Positions 10,177-18,060 of a DNA stretch of 64,000 bases are shown here, piece after piece; the stretch's first letter is position 1, and each line of letters starts with the position of its first letter. The notes under the pieces were generated by a model. It did not search any database. It was not told the origin of the DNA and worked only from the letters and a program-made list of their open reading frames with translations. The translations under genes and the position numbers were made by a program. This stretch comes from Opitutales bacterium (GTDB lineage Bacteria; Verrucomicrobiota; Verrucomicrobiia; Opitutales; UBA953), in the NCBI GenBank assembly GCA_017531845.1, contig JAFXKI010000003.1:324354-388353 (forward strand). The letters are read 5' to 3'.

Positions 10177-10218
10177 GAAAGCGTTCCCGCGTCAAAAGTC
10201 GCGGGAACGCTCTTTTTT
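10177..10218. terminator. Bidirectional terminator built from an inverted motif pair
   Basis: GCGTTCCCGCG and CGCGGGAACGC form an 11-bp perfect stem around an 8-base loop. An A-rich left flank and T7 on the right place it between convergent genes. Confidence 0.9.
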
Positions 10219-10229
10219 TGAGAAAATTT

Positions 10230-10526
10230 TTATTTCGATTCGCCGACCTTGAAGAGCGTGCGAACAATGTACGCGAGCACGTTGCCCCACAAAACGGAAT
10301 TGAGCACGAGGAGAATCCACCACATCGGCTTTTCCGCTATACAACCCATAAAGTCCGCAACCCAAATTCCGGGCTGCGTGAGCACGTTTTCAACCTTGTC
10401 GGTAATCGCTCCCGCGTTCCCGGATTTCAGAAAATCCGGTCGAAACTGTGTTCCGACAAGCACAAATAAGAAGTGAATGACGCTCAGCCCGAGCGATGAC
10501 AGCAATGTGGTTTTATCTAATTTCAT
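10230..10526 (-). CDS. Small two-helix membrane protein
   Basis: 98 residues, not recognised. The ATG at 10526 gives MKLDKTTLLSSLG followed directly by a hydrophobic segment (VIHFLFVLVG). A second segment near the C-terminus reads WWILLVLNSVLWGNVLAYIV. A short positively charged tail ends the protein. It sits 38 bases after recF on the same strand and may be co-transcribed. No catalytic motif is visible. Confidence 0.6.
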   Translation of the reverse strand: MKLDKTTLLSSLGLSVIHFLFVLVGTQFRPDFLKSGNAGAITDKVENVLTQPGIWVADFMGCIAEKPMWWILLVLNSVLWGNVLAYIVRTLFKVGESK

Positions 10527-10564
10527 AATTCTAAAAAAGAAGCGTTGGAAAAACGGTGTCCGTT

Positions 10565-11644
10565 TTATGAGCGGTAATGTCCTCTCTCCACGGAGAAAAC
10601 GCGCCAGTGCTCCGGGTTTTCCGGAAGAGAGGTTCCCGTGGCGATAATCTGTAAATCTTCTCCGACAGTGCTCCAAAAACCGGACTTGCGTTCACCGTCG
10701 AGTTCGCCGAGCACATCATCTGCAAGCACAATCGGAGCGATTCCGAGGCGTTCCCGAAACAGAGCAAGCTGAGTCAATCCGAGGCTTAGCACCATTCCGC
10801 GCTGTTGTCCTTCAGAAGCATAATCCGAAGCGGCAAAACCGAAAATCCTAAAAGAAAAATCGTCGCGATGCGGACCTTTTTGCGTTGAGCGCAACTGCAA
10901 ATCCTGCATGCGGGAACGCCGTAAAATCGCCGCCCATTCGTGTTCGTCAGTTTGTTCGACGGACGGCTCGTAAACCAAGCCGGCTGCCTCATCTACTCGG
11001 GAAACTCTTGCGGTAATTTCCGAAAAACGCCCGGCAATTTGCTTCATTTCGCGGGAACGGATTTCAACGATACGTGCCGCATTTTCGGCAAGAATTTTTT
11101 CAAAAGCCTCCAATTGCGATTCCGGGGCATTCGGGCTTTTCAACAAGCGGTTTCGAGCCTCCAATGCGCGATGATAGCGCTGAAGACTCAAAAAATAGTC
11201 CGCATTCACGGCCGAAAGTGTCAAATCCAACCAGCGGCGGCGTCCTGACGGAGAGCCTCGCAAAAGCGCAATATCGTCTGACGAAAAAACGACTGCCGGA
11301 AACCGCCCGACGAATTCACTCAAGCGTTTCACTTGCGTTCCCGCCCCGGTTTCTACGGTTTTCGTTCCGTTTGAAGCGACGGCAAGCATAAGCTCCGTCT
11401 CGCCCTCCGACTCGTGATCGAGTGCGACAAAAACCTGCGCCTGTTTCGTACCCGTGCGCACAAGCAAGCGTGCGTCCCGCGTTCTAAAGGAGCGCAGAGC
11501 CGTAAGCAAACTCAGAGACTCCAGAAGATTCGTTTTTCCCTGCCCGTTTTTTCCCACGAGAAAAATCCGACGGGATTCCCCGAAATCCAACTCGGCGAAT
11601 TCAATATTGCGGAAATCCGCAACTCTAAGGCGAGTCGCGCGCAT
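10565..11644 (-). CDS. recF: DNA replication and repair protein RecF
   Basis: SMC-like ATPase that helps load RecA at single-strand gaps through RecFOR. 359 residues, normal. Walker A GKNGQGKTN is at residues 31-39. The ABC-type signature region reads SEGQQRGMVLSLGLTQLALF, followed by a Walker B/D-loop LADDVLGELD near the C-terminus. In many bacteria recF follows dnaA-dnaN near oriC; here neither is adjacent. The next upstream gene (19 bases away, same strand) encodes a TPR/LysM protein. Confidence 0.95.
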   Translation of the reverse strand: MRATRLRVADFRNIEFAELDFGESRRIFLVGKNGQGKTNLLESLSLLTALRSFRTRDARLLVRTGTKQAQVFVALDHESEGETELMLAVASNGTKTVETGAGTQVKRLSEFVGRFPAVVFSSDDIALLRGSPSGRRRWLDLTLSAVNADYFLSLQRYHRALEARNRLLKSPNAPESQLEAFEKILAENAARIVEIRSREMKQIAGRFSEITARVSRVDEAAGLVYEPSVEQTDEHEWAAILRRSRMQDLQLRSTQKGPHRDDFSFRIFGFAASDYASEGQQRGMVLSLGLTQLALFRERLGIAPIVLADDVLGELDGERKSGFWSTVGEDLQIIATGTSLPENPEHWRVFSVERGHYRS

Positions 11645-11663
11645 TTTTTACAGACAAAAAACT

Positions 11664-12482
11664 TTACGGGCGCGGCAGTTTCAGCACCATTCCGATTTTC
11701 AAATCACTCGGGTTTTTCATGGTTACGCGATTCGCCTGATAAATATCACGCCAGCGGTTTACCGTTCCGTAATATTTGCGGCTGATCGAAGAAAGCGTGT
11801 CTCCGGACACAACCGTGTGCGTGGCGGGAACGGGCGGGCGCTCCGGCTCCGACGGCGTTTCAGTCGCGACCGGATTCGGCTCGGGAGCGGGAAGTTCCAC
11901 GCTCGGCTGCGAGCGCGCAGGCCCGGCAATGCCGCCGTTTCCGCCTCGGGCGGTTGCCGCTTCAAGCTGTTCCCGCAAACGCGCAATTTCATGCTTCAGC
12001 TGTTCATTCTGCTGCATTACGCTTTGGTATTTTTGCTGAAGTTCCAAAGAAATTCCTACTGCTTCGGCACCGGCAGAATCACGGGAAGGCAACATTTCCC
12101 TGAAAAAGCGTTTTTTCGCCGAATCAATTAAATCCCGCGCACGCTTCTGCAATACGGACGACGCCTCCGGGCTCAACGCAAGATATTGATTAAAGTGATA
12201 AATAGCCTGCGGAAAATTATCCCGACGAAACGCAATCAAACCGGCTTCCATATTCGATTCCGGAGACGCATTGGGATAACGGCGCACAATTTCCTGAAAA
12301 ACCGCCATCGCGTCCGCGTCGCGCCCGCCGGAAACCAGTTCCCGCCCGCGCAAAAACTCGGGATCCTCCGCCTCCACATAAACCGATTCCTGAGGAAATA
12401 CGCTCCCGCAACCATGCGCACCGAAAAAAAACGTGCCGACGGGGATCAACAAGACACACAAAATCAAAATAAATTTGAACAT
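11664..12482 (-). CDS. TPR-repeat and LysM-domain envelope protein
   Basis: 272 residues. An N-terminal hydrophobic signal ends in FGAHGCGS, which could be a lipobox with Cys25. TPR-like helices follow at about residues 40-100 (GRELVSGGRDADAMAVFQEI and the pair after it). A coiled-coil stretch lies near 120-165, then a Pro/Glu-rich linker. The last ~50 residues are one LysM domain (HTVVSGDTLSSISRKYYG ... LKIGMVLKLP). LysM binds peptidoglycan, so the protein is probably a periplasmic cell-wall-associated scaffold. Its exact partner is unknown. It probably precedes recF in one transcript. Confidence 0.8.
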   Translation of the reverse strand: MFKFILILCVLLIPVGTFFFGAHGCGSVFPQESVYVEAEDPEFLRGRELVSGGRDADAMAVFQEIVRRYPNASPESNMEAGLIAFRRDNFPQAIYHFNQYLALSPEASSVLQKRARDLIDSAKKRFFREMLPSRDSAGAEAVGISLELQQKYQSVMQQNEQLKHEIARLREQLEAATARGGNGGIAGPARSQPSVELPAPEPNPVATETPSEPERPPVPATHTVVSGDTLSSISRKYYGTVNRWRDIYQANRVTMKNPSDLKIGMVLKLPRP

Positions 12483-12597
12483 AAAAACTCCTTCCTCATT
12501 GGTGTTGAAATATGCCCGCGGGAACGCACGGACTCAATAGATAATTATTCCCAAAATTCGCTTGGAAAATCGACACCAACAGCTTAGCGTCAGCCGC

Positions 12598-12924
12598 ATG
12601 ACACGCAAAGAAAAAGCCCTTGCAAGCTTCCGCCAACAGCCGCTGTGCCTTAACTGCGCCCAAGCCGTCGCTCACGCTTTCGACCGAGAAGATCTTGTCT
12701 CCGTACTTCGAACCGCCGGCGGCGGGAACGCGCCTGACGGGCTCTGCGGAGCACTTCACGCCGCACTGCAGATTTGCGGAAAAGAAGCCGCGCCGAAAAT
12801 TGCGGAAGCGTTTGAAAAAAAACTCGGTTACCGTCGTTGCCTCAATTTGAAAAAAGACGCTCGCATTCCCTGCCCTGCCTGTGTGGCGACGGCGACGGAG
12901 CTTCTTGAAACTCTCGAAGCGTAA
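12598..12924 (+). CDS. C_GCAxxG_C_C-like cysteine-rich redox protein
   Basis: 108 residues. Conserved Cys positions resemble the C_GCAxxG_C_C family: CLNCAQAVAHAFD near the N-terminus, a glycine-rich GGGNAPDGLCGALHAAL segment, then CLNLKKDARIPCPACV. In that family these cysteines are thought to be redox-active or to bind metal. The ATG at 12598 gives MTRKEKALASF; the reading frame extends upstream only through a TTG. It lies alone between two minus-strand operons. Confidence 0.65.
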   Translation: MTRKEKALASFRQQPLCLNCAQAVAHAFDREDLVSVLRTAGGGNAPDGLCGALHAALQICGKEAAPKIAEAFEKKLGYRRCLNLKKDARIPCPACVATATELLETLEA

Positions 12925-12965
12925 ACGTCTTTTTCGCGGGGCGGAAACGGCTCCTTTAAATGAAG

Positions 12966-14885
12966 TTACTGCTTTGAAGGCGGAATCTCCAACCAGCGAA
13001 TCGTTTTTTCGGCGATTTCCCTGAACACCGGCGCGGCGACCGTTCCGCCGTAGGCACGCGTAGGGACCACTTTTTGTTCCATCATCTTCGTGCCATTGGG
13101 ATAATACATTACGCGTCCCCGCGCATCGCGTTTAACGACCCAGCGCTCCGCGCGGTAACGCGGTCCGTCGATAACCACCGTGATTACGATTTTCGGATTT
13201 TCCGCCGGAAAAAATCCGGAAAAGGAAACGACGTAAAAATCGTCGTGGTAACCGCCGCTTTCCTTGATTTTCTGGGTCGTTCCCGTTTTTCCGGCAACGT
13301 TGTACCCGGGAATATCCGCATTTTTCCCCGTGTTTCTTTTTTCCGGAATATCGGCAACGGCTCCCCGCAACATCGCCGCCATTTTTTTTGCGGTTTTTTC
13401 CGAAATCACACGCCGACGCAACGGCGACGGGAGCGTGAATGCAGTATTATTTTGCTCATCTACGATGCGTTCAATAATTTGCGGCTCAAACAAAAGCCCG
13501 CCGGAGGCAATAACTCCCATCGCGCAATGAGCCTGCAAGGGCGTAACCGCAATCGCGTGCCCCATCGGCATGCGCGTGATGGTAAGCCCGTCCCACGCGC
13601 GCGGGCTATGGACGATCCCGCGCTGCTCGCCGGAACCGCCGACCAAGCCCGTCCTTTCACCAAAGCCGAATTTGCGAACATAATCCACATAGGCGTCTTC
13701 GCCGAATTTTTCACAAAACTTCATCGCGATTTGAGCCGTGCCGCGATTTGACGATTGCTCGATAATTTGAACCACGTTGAGGTTTTCCATCTCGTGGTCT
13801 TCCCGCGGCAAACGGCGCATTTTTCCGCGATACGGGACACTGGTTTTTGCGCAGTCGAAAACGGAATTTTCGGTGATGACGCCTTTTTCAAGAGCTGCGG
13901 CGACGGAAACGATTTTAAAGACGGAGCCCGGTTCGTAAATATCCGTCAGCGCGCGATTGCGCTGATGCTCGGACGGCTCCGTGTTAAATTTGTTCAAATC
14001 GAAACTCGGAGCATTCGCCAAGGCGAGAACTTTTCCCGTTTTCGCCTCACTCACGATAATGGAGGCGGAAACCGGAGTCAGGTCCCGAAGAATTTTCTCA
14101 CAGGCTTCTTCGGCAAACCCCTGAATTGCGGAATCCAAAGTTAGCTGAACCGTGAAACCGTCACGGGCGGGAACATCGCGGGAACGCATTCTCGGCTGTT
14201 CCTGCCTACGCCCGTCGCGCTTGCTTTCCCGCCAACCGTCTTCTCCTTTGAGAAATTCGTTCATCGCAAGCTCCACGCCCTGAACGCTTTTGTTTTCCCG
14301 ATTAATGTAGCCGATAATGTGCGAGGCATGTTTTCCGAGCGGATAAGTGCGAACAAATTTTCGCTCGATTTGAATCGGGAAATAAGAACGCGAGGTTTTT
14401 TTTCCCTTCGCGTTCACGACCGTTCGTGGCAAGAGCTTAATCACGGCTCTCGCCGTTTTTTCCGAAACATCTTCCTGCAACAGAATATAACGGTTCGGTC
14501 GTGCCCCGGAAGCCGCCGGAGGATCCAACTTCTCTCGCAATTCTTCTTCCGAAATATTCAGCAACTTTGCGATCTCCGGAAAAACAGCGCGATCCTCTGC
14601 CGTAACAAGTTCCTGGTCTCCCCGCAGGCTGAACACTTCCCGATTCTGCGCCAGCACGTTCCCGCGGGAATCAATTATTTTGCCGCGGCTCGCAGAATAC
14701 GTTTCGCTGACACTTCGATTTTCATCCGCCGCACGGCGGTAACGCTCTCCCGTGTGAACCTGTATATACCAAAGTCTCCCGACGACCGCACAAAAACAAA
14801 GGCTGATGACAAATGTCGTCAGCCAAAATCTCCCGCCCGATGTCATGAGATTTCTCACGCGCGTCTTTTCGGAAGGCAACCTCAT
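12966..14885 (-). CDS. ftsI: Peptidoglycan D,D-transpeptidase FtsI (PBP3)
   Basis: Septal peptidoglycan cross-linking enzyme, 639 residues. One N-terminal membrane helix (about 20-40) is followed by a PBP dimerisation domain (YSASRGKIIDSRGNVLAQ). The class B transpeptidase motifs are in order: SxxK as S321-V-F-K324, SxN as S378-S-N380, and KTG as K533-T-G535. The C-terminal tail holds a conserved-looking PTRAYGGTVAAPVF. It is the last gene of the mraZ-rsmH-ftsL-ftsI run: the mur genes that usually follow are absent, and the next gene is on the other strand. Confidence 0.95.
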   Translation of the reverse strand: MRLPSEKTRVRNLMTSGGRFWLTTFVISLCFCAVVGRLWYIQVHTGERYRRAADENRSVSETYSASRGKIIDSRGNVLAQNREVFSLRGDQELVTAEDRAVFPEIAKLLNISEEELREKLDPPAASGARPNRYILLQEDVSEKTARAVIKLLPRTVVNAKGKKTSRSYFPIQIERKFVRTYPLGKHASHIIGYINRENKSVQGVELAMNEFLKGEDGWRESKRDGRRQEQPRMRSRDVPARDGFTVQLTLDSAIQGFAEEACEKILRDLTPVSASIIVSEAKTGKVLALANAPSFDLNKFNTEPSEHQRNRALTDIYEPGSVFKIVSVAAALEKGVITENSVFDCAKTSVPYRGKMRRLPREDHEMENLNVVQIIEQSSNRGTAQIAMKFCEKFGEDAYVDYVRKFGFGERTGLVGGSGEQRGIVHSPRAWDGLTITRMPMGHAIAVTPLQAHCAMGVIASGGLLFEPQIIERIVDEQNNTAFTLPSPLRRRVISEKTAKKMAAMLRGAVADIPEKRNTGKNADIPGYNVAGKTGTTQKIKESGGYHDDFYVVSFSGFFPAENPKIVITVVIDGPRYRAERWVVKRDARGRVMYYPNGTKMMEQKVVPTRAYGGTVAAPVFREIAEKTIRWLEIPPSKQ

Positions 14886-14903
14886 TTTTCCCGAAGCTCA
14901 GTG

Positions 14904-15293
14904 TCAGCGCCCGCTCTGCAACGCAAGTTCGTTCAGCTCAATCGCAAGGGCTTTGGGCGTCAGCGACGAAGCGCGCCGGCTTGTCCCGTAGGGCGTACTC
15001 ATCGTGCGAACACGGATAATGCTATCGGAAGAAATTTCTTCCTTAAAATCCTCCGGCAAATGCGGATTGCGTTCCAAAAGCGCCGCATTTTGCTGGCGGT
15101 CCTTCAACGCCTCCAAAGATTTGATTTCCTCTTTGAGCTTAACACAATCCTTTTCTATACGACGAATCGCGTTGCTCTTCGCATCACGCGTCGCATTGAC
15201 GGAAACAAGCTGAAAAACGAAAACCAAAAACGAAACTGCAATAACGCAGCCCATTAAAAAACTCGGCAAATGTTTGGAAATATAGTTGGGCAT
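14904..15293 (-). CDS. ftsL: FtsL-like division protein
   Basis: 129 residues with a short cytoplasmic N-terminus, one membrane helix (SFLMGCVIAVSFLVFVFQLV) and a periplasmic coiled coil (RRIEKDCVKLKEEIKSLEAL). This bitopic architecture and the position between rsmH and ftsI are those of FtsL, which joins FtsB and FtsQ in the divisome. FtsL sequences diverge too much to recognise by motif, so the name rests on topology and synteny. The tail (about residues 75-129) is longer than usual for FtsL. The ATG at 15293 starts 12 residues before the helix. Confidence 0.75.
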   Translation of the reverse strand: MPNYISKHLPSFLMGCVIAVSFLVFVFQLVSVNATRDAKSNAIRRIEKDCVKLKEEIKSLEALKDRQQNAALLERNPHLPEDFKEEISSDSIIRVRTMSTPYGTSRRASSLTPKALAIELNELALQSGR

Positions 15294-15309
15294 GGCGGAA
15301 CAACGAAGA

Positions 15310-16230
15310 TTAAATTTTTTTGACGGCACGCAGACGGGAACTGCGGGAACGGGGATTAACGGAAAGCTCTTCCTCCGACGGACGCACCGCCTTACGAGTC
15401 AACATTTCCGCGACGCGGGAACGCTCGTCCTGCGGACGAGAATCCGAGCGATCTATAGGACGACCGCAAATTTCGTTGAAAAAACGCTTCACAATGCGAT
15501 CTTCCAGCGAGTGAAAACTAATCACGGCAAGAACCCCGCCGCGTTTAAGCGCGGAAAACGCCTTGGGCAATGCCCGCTTCAGTTCTCCGAGCTCGTCGTT
15601 TACCGCAATGCGCACGCCCTGAAACGTGCGCGTTGCCGGATGAATTTTTTCGCCCGGACGTTTGCCCGCGGCGCGTTCAATAAGTGCGGCAAGTGCCGTT
15701 GTAGTGGAAAGTTGTCCCGTACCGCGCGCGTCGATTATCGCGTCGACCACACGCCGCCAACGCAATTCTTCACCATAATCGCGAACCGCCTCTACCAAGC
15801 GTTCCCACGAAGCCGTTTCGAGAAACTCGGCAGCATCGCAACCGGAACTCGTGTCCATACGCATATCCGCACGCGCCTCCTTTCTAAAAGAGAATCCGCG
15901 AGCATCATCATCAAGCTGAAACGAGGAAACGCCGATATCCATCAAAATACCGTCAAAAGGTGCTTCCGGCACTTCATCTAAGCGGGAAAACGGCAAGGCA
16001 TAAAAACGAAAATTCTCCCCGAAATCCTTTTTCATAGCTTCCGTGCGAGGAAGAGCCGCGGGATCGCGGTCTATCGCCGAAAGCGTCGCATTCCCGCCCG
16101 CATATTCAAGAATGGCTCGCGAATGCCCGCCGCCGCCAAAAGTGCAGTCCAAATAATTCCCGTCCGGCTTCGGCGCAAGCGCCTCCAGCGTTTCTCTGAG
16201 AAGCACGGGAATGTGTTTGGGGGTAAACAT
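15310..16230 (-). CDS. rsmH: 16S rRNA (cytosine(1402)-N4)-methyltransferase RsmH
   Basis: SAM-dependent N4-methylation of C1402 in 16S rRNA. 306 residues, normal. The N-terminus HIPVLLRETLEAL is diagnostic, and motif I follows as DCTFGGGGHSRAIL. Later motifs are DGILMDIGVSSFQLDD, GVLAVISFHSLEDRIVKRFF and a C-terminal NPRSRSSRLRAVKK. The ATG at 16230 is chosen over a TTG 18 bases upstream. Downstream ftsL starts 16 bases later. Confidence 0.96.
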   Translation of the reverse strand: MFTPKHIPVLLRETLEALAPKPDGNYLDCTFGGGGHSRAILEYAGGNATLSAIDRDPAALPRTEAMKKDFGENFRFYALPFSRLDEVPEAPFDGILMDIGVSSFQLDDDARGFSFRKEARADMRMDTSSGCDAAEFLETASWERLVEAVRDYGEELRWRRVVDAIIDARGTGQLSTTTALAALIERAAGKRPGEKIHPATRTFQGVRIAVNDELGELKRALPKAFSALKRGGVLAVISFHSLEDRIVKRFFNEICGRPIDRSDSRPQDERSRVAEMLTRKAVRPSEEELSVNPRSRSSRLRAVKKI

Positions 16231-16239
16231 CGGGGAAAA

Positions 16240-16322
16240 TGTGAACAACCTGTGGATTTTGTAATTAACTTTTAACTACATTTGTGAATAACCTGTGGAT
16301 TTCGTAAATAAGTTGTGTATAC
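16240..16322 (+). promoter_or_regulatory. Cluster of DnaA-box-like nonamers between mraZ and rsmH
   Basis: Five same-oriented TGTGNAWAN-like nonamers lie in 83 bp: TGTGAACAA (16240), TGTGGATTT (16251), TGTGAATAA (16283), TGTGGATTT (16294) and TGTGTATAC (16314). The DnaA consensus on this strand is TGTGNAWAA; one site matches fully and the others by 7-8 of 9. Two blocks of about 24 bp (from 16241 and 16284) are near-identical direct repeats. A further TTATTCACA sits upstream of mraZ at 16903-16911. Function is inferred only. Confidence 0.4.
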
Positions 16323-16335
16323 AGTTTATAAATTG

Positions 16336-16797
16336 TTAAAGTCCGAGCTCAGCCAACGTCGCAAACATTTCTTCCGCAGAAACATTTTTCGCATCTTCTT
16401 CCGCAAGCTTTTCCGGATTCCAAATGTGAAATTTTTTAAATTCGCCCACCAAAACCGCATCGGAGGAAATTCCGGCATGAGCCAACAACCTACTGTCAAG
16501 ACTGATGCGCCCCGCCTTATCACAGGTTACCTTACTCGCACTGCGAGCAAGCATCATCAGCGCACGCTGCTTCGCCGGAGCACTCAAATTCGATTGTGAT
16601 GCCGCTTCTATCAGCTTTTGAACCACCGACGGCGGGCAAACGGTAATACAGCCGTTCGGATTCGGAATCGCCAAATACACGGAACGCACATCTTCACTCG
16701 CGACAAAGCGCCAGTCAGACGGGATCGTCAGACGGTTCTTCGCGTCAAGCTTGTGTCGGAATTCTCCGACAAATAACTGTGCATTTTCCGTGAACAT
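16336..16797 (-). CDS. mraZ: Transcriptional regulator MraZ
   Basis: Autoregulator of the division/cell-wall cluster, 153 residues. Two AbrB/SpoVT-like half-domains are visible: the first with FVGEFRHKLDAKNRLTIPSDWR, the second with SKVTCDKAGRISLDSRLLAHAG. MraZ forms a ring and binds repeated TGGG sites upstream of its own gene; such sites are present here. The ATG at 16797 gives a normal MraZ N-terminus; an upstream extension of 30 residues reads through the operator and is unlikely. Confidence 0.95.
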   Translation of the reverse strand: MFTENAQLFVGEFRHKLDAKNRLTIPSDWRFVASEDVRSVYLAIPNPNGCITVCPPSVVQKLIEAASQSNLSAPAKQRALMMLARSASKVTCDKAGRISLDSRLLAHAGISSDAVLVGEFKKFHIWNPEKLAEEDAKNVSAEEMFATLAELGL

Positions 16798-16820
16798 CGA
16801 TGAACTTTTTAGGGCTTGCG

Positions 16821-16855
16821 TCCCAATGAGAAACACTTTCTCCCATTTCGCCCCA
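16821..16855 (-). promoter_or_regulatory. MraZ operator: TGGGN repeats with 10-bp period
   Basis: Read on the minus strand, upstream of mraZ, the sequence holds TGGGG, TGGGA, TGTTT and TGGGA at exact 10-base intervals, separated by 5-base spacers (idealised, TGGGN-N5). The third unit is degenerate. This matches the published layout of MraZ binding sites and lies 24 bases before the start codon. Confidence 0.75.
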
Positions 16856-17011
16856 CTTGTCAATAAATCAAGACCACTTTTCGCCAAAAATTTGTTGACA
16901 AATTATTCACAAATAAAAATCCGCCGCCGCATTCGGACGTTCCCGCCTATAAAAATTTCAGAAAAAAATATACTCGCCATCGAAATTAATTACGGGAACG
17001 ATAAGCTCCCT

Positions 17012-17911
17012 ATGAAAAACACCGTTTTTGCCCTTTTTTTCAGCGTTGCCCTACTCTTGGCAACTCCCGCAATTTTCGCCCAAAACACCACACTTTCTAC
17101 CGGACAAAAGCCGCAACAAAGCATACTCCGCACACATTACAACACGACACAACGACTCGTTAGCGGACTGTCTTTAAACTTCGACTTCGATATCGATACA
17201 CTCCAAAACGAACCCGAATTTAATCAACTTCTTTTAAACACAGCACTACGCTTTAACGCGGGAACGCACGTTCCCGACAACGCCATCCGGAAATTTGTGG
17301 AGACCACCCGACAAAAACACCCGTCTCCGAACGGGATCATCAACGAATTCTTCTTTCGGGTATCCGCAAAAATTGAGTCGCCCGCTCGCCCGAATATTGC
17401 CTCCGCGTTAGGTTCCCGCTACGAATACACCGCCGGCGCGCACGGTGAGAACACCTTTTCTTGCATAAATTTCGACCTTTCCGAAAAAATCAACGAATTC
17501 TTCTTTCGGGCATCCGCAAAAATTAAGTCGACCACTCGCCCGAATATTGCGTCCGCGTTAGTTTCTCGCTACGAATACACCGCCGGCGCGCACGGTGAGA
17601 ACACCTTTTCGTGCATAAATTTCGACCTTTCCGAAAAAAAACAGCTTTTCTTTAAAGATATTTTTAAAGAAAACTGTGAAAAAAAACTAACGGAGCTTTT
17701 GAAAAAGCACGATCCCCGTAGAAAAACCAACACTTTTGAATACGCAAAAGAAGAAAATGAAATTCCGGCTCAGCCACACCCAACGGAAAATTTTCTTCTC
17801 CGCGCCGACGGCGTTTTGTTCGTTTACGGACCCTACGAAATCGATTGCCATGCCGCCGGACCCATTTTTATCCGCGTTCCCGCCGACGAAATTGCACCGC
17901 TTCTAAAATAG
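17012..17911 (+). CDS. Secreted RsiV/DUF3298-like protein with duplicated segment
   Basis: 299 residues. The ATG at 17012 opens a clear signal peptide (KNTVFALFFSVALLLATPAIFA). The C-terminal half resembles DUF3298 as found in RsiV-type proteins: TAGAHGENTFSCINFDLSEK, FFKDIFKE and LFVYGPYEIDCHAAGP. RsiV is an anti-sigma factor that binds lysozyme, but there is no transmembrane or sigma-binding region and no sigma gene nearby, so a stand-alone periplasmic role is likelier. A 50-residue block is present twice in tandem. The minus-strand mraZ promoter region lies directly upstream. Confidence 0.65.
   Translation: MKNTVFALFFSVALLLATPAIFAQNTTLSTGQKPQQSILRTHYNTTQRLVSGLSLNFDFDIDTLQNEPEFNQLLLNTALRFNAGTHVPDNAIRKFVETTRQKHPSPNGIINEFFFRVSAKIESPARPNIASALGSRYEYTAGAHGENTFSCINFDLSEKINEFFFRASAKIKSTTRPNIASALVSRYEYTAGAHGENTFSCINFDLSEKKQLFFKDIFKENCEKKLTELLKKHDPRRKTNTFEYAKEENEIPAQPHPTENFLLRADGVLFVYGPYEIDCHAAGPIFIRVPADEIAPLLK
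17341..17640 (+). repeat. 150-bp in-frame tandem duplication
   Basis: Bases 17341-17490 and 17491-17640 align without gaps and differ at about 9 positions (roughly 94% identical). Both copies encode INEFFFR(V/A)SAKI and GAHGENTFSCINFDLSEK. The length keeps the reading frame. Confidence 0.95.
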
Positions 17912-18060
17912 CCATCCCCCCAAAAAAAACTCGCCGATCCCGCCCAAAGCGTGTGTCCACCCAAGAACCGTCGTTGTCAAAATCCGCAACATCACCCTTC
18001 TCCTTTTTCACAAAATCATAGCAGACGGAAAAATCGTGATGAGAGATTTTTCAATCTTAT

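Noticed and set aside
10565-11644. recF as evidence that oriC is adjacent
   Set aside because: dnaA, dnaN and gyrB are not next to it, and strand usage around it is mixed.
17012-17911. Full RsiV anti-sigma factor
   Set aside because: No transmembrane helix or N-terminal sigma-binding domain; it starts with a cleavable signal peptide, and no ECF sigma gene is nearby.
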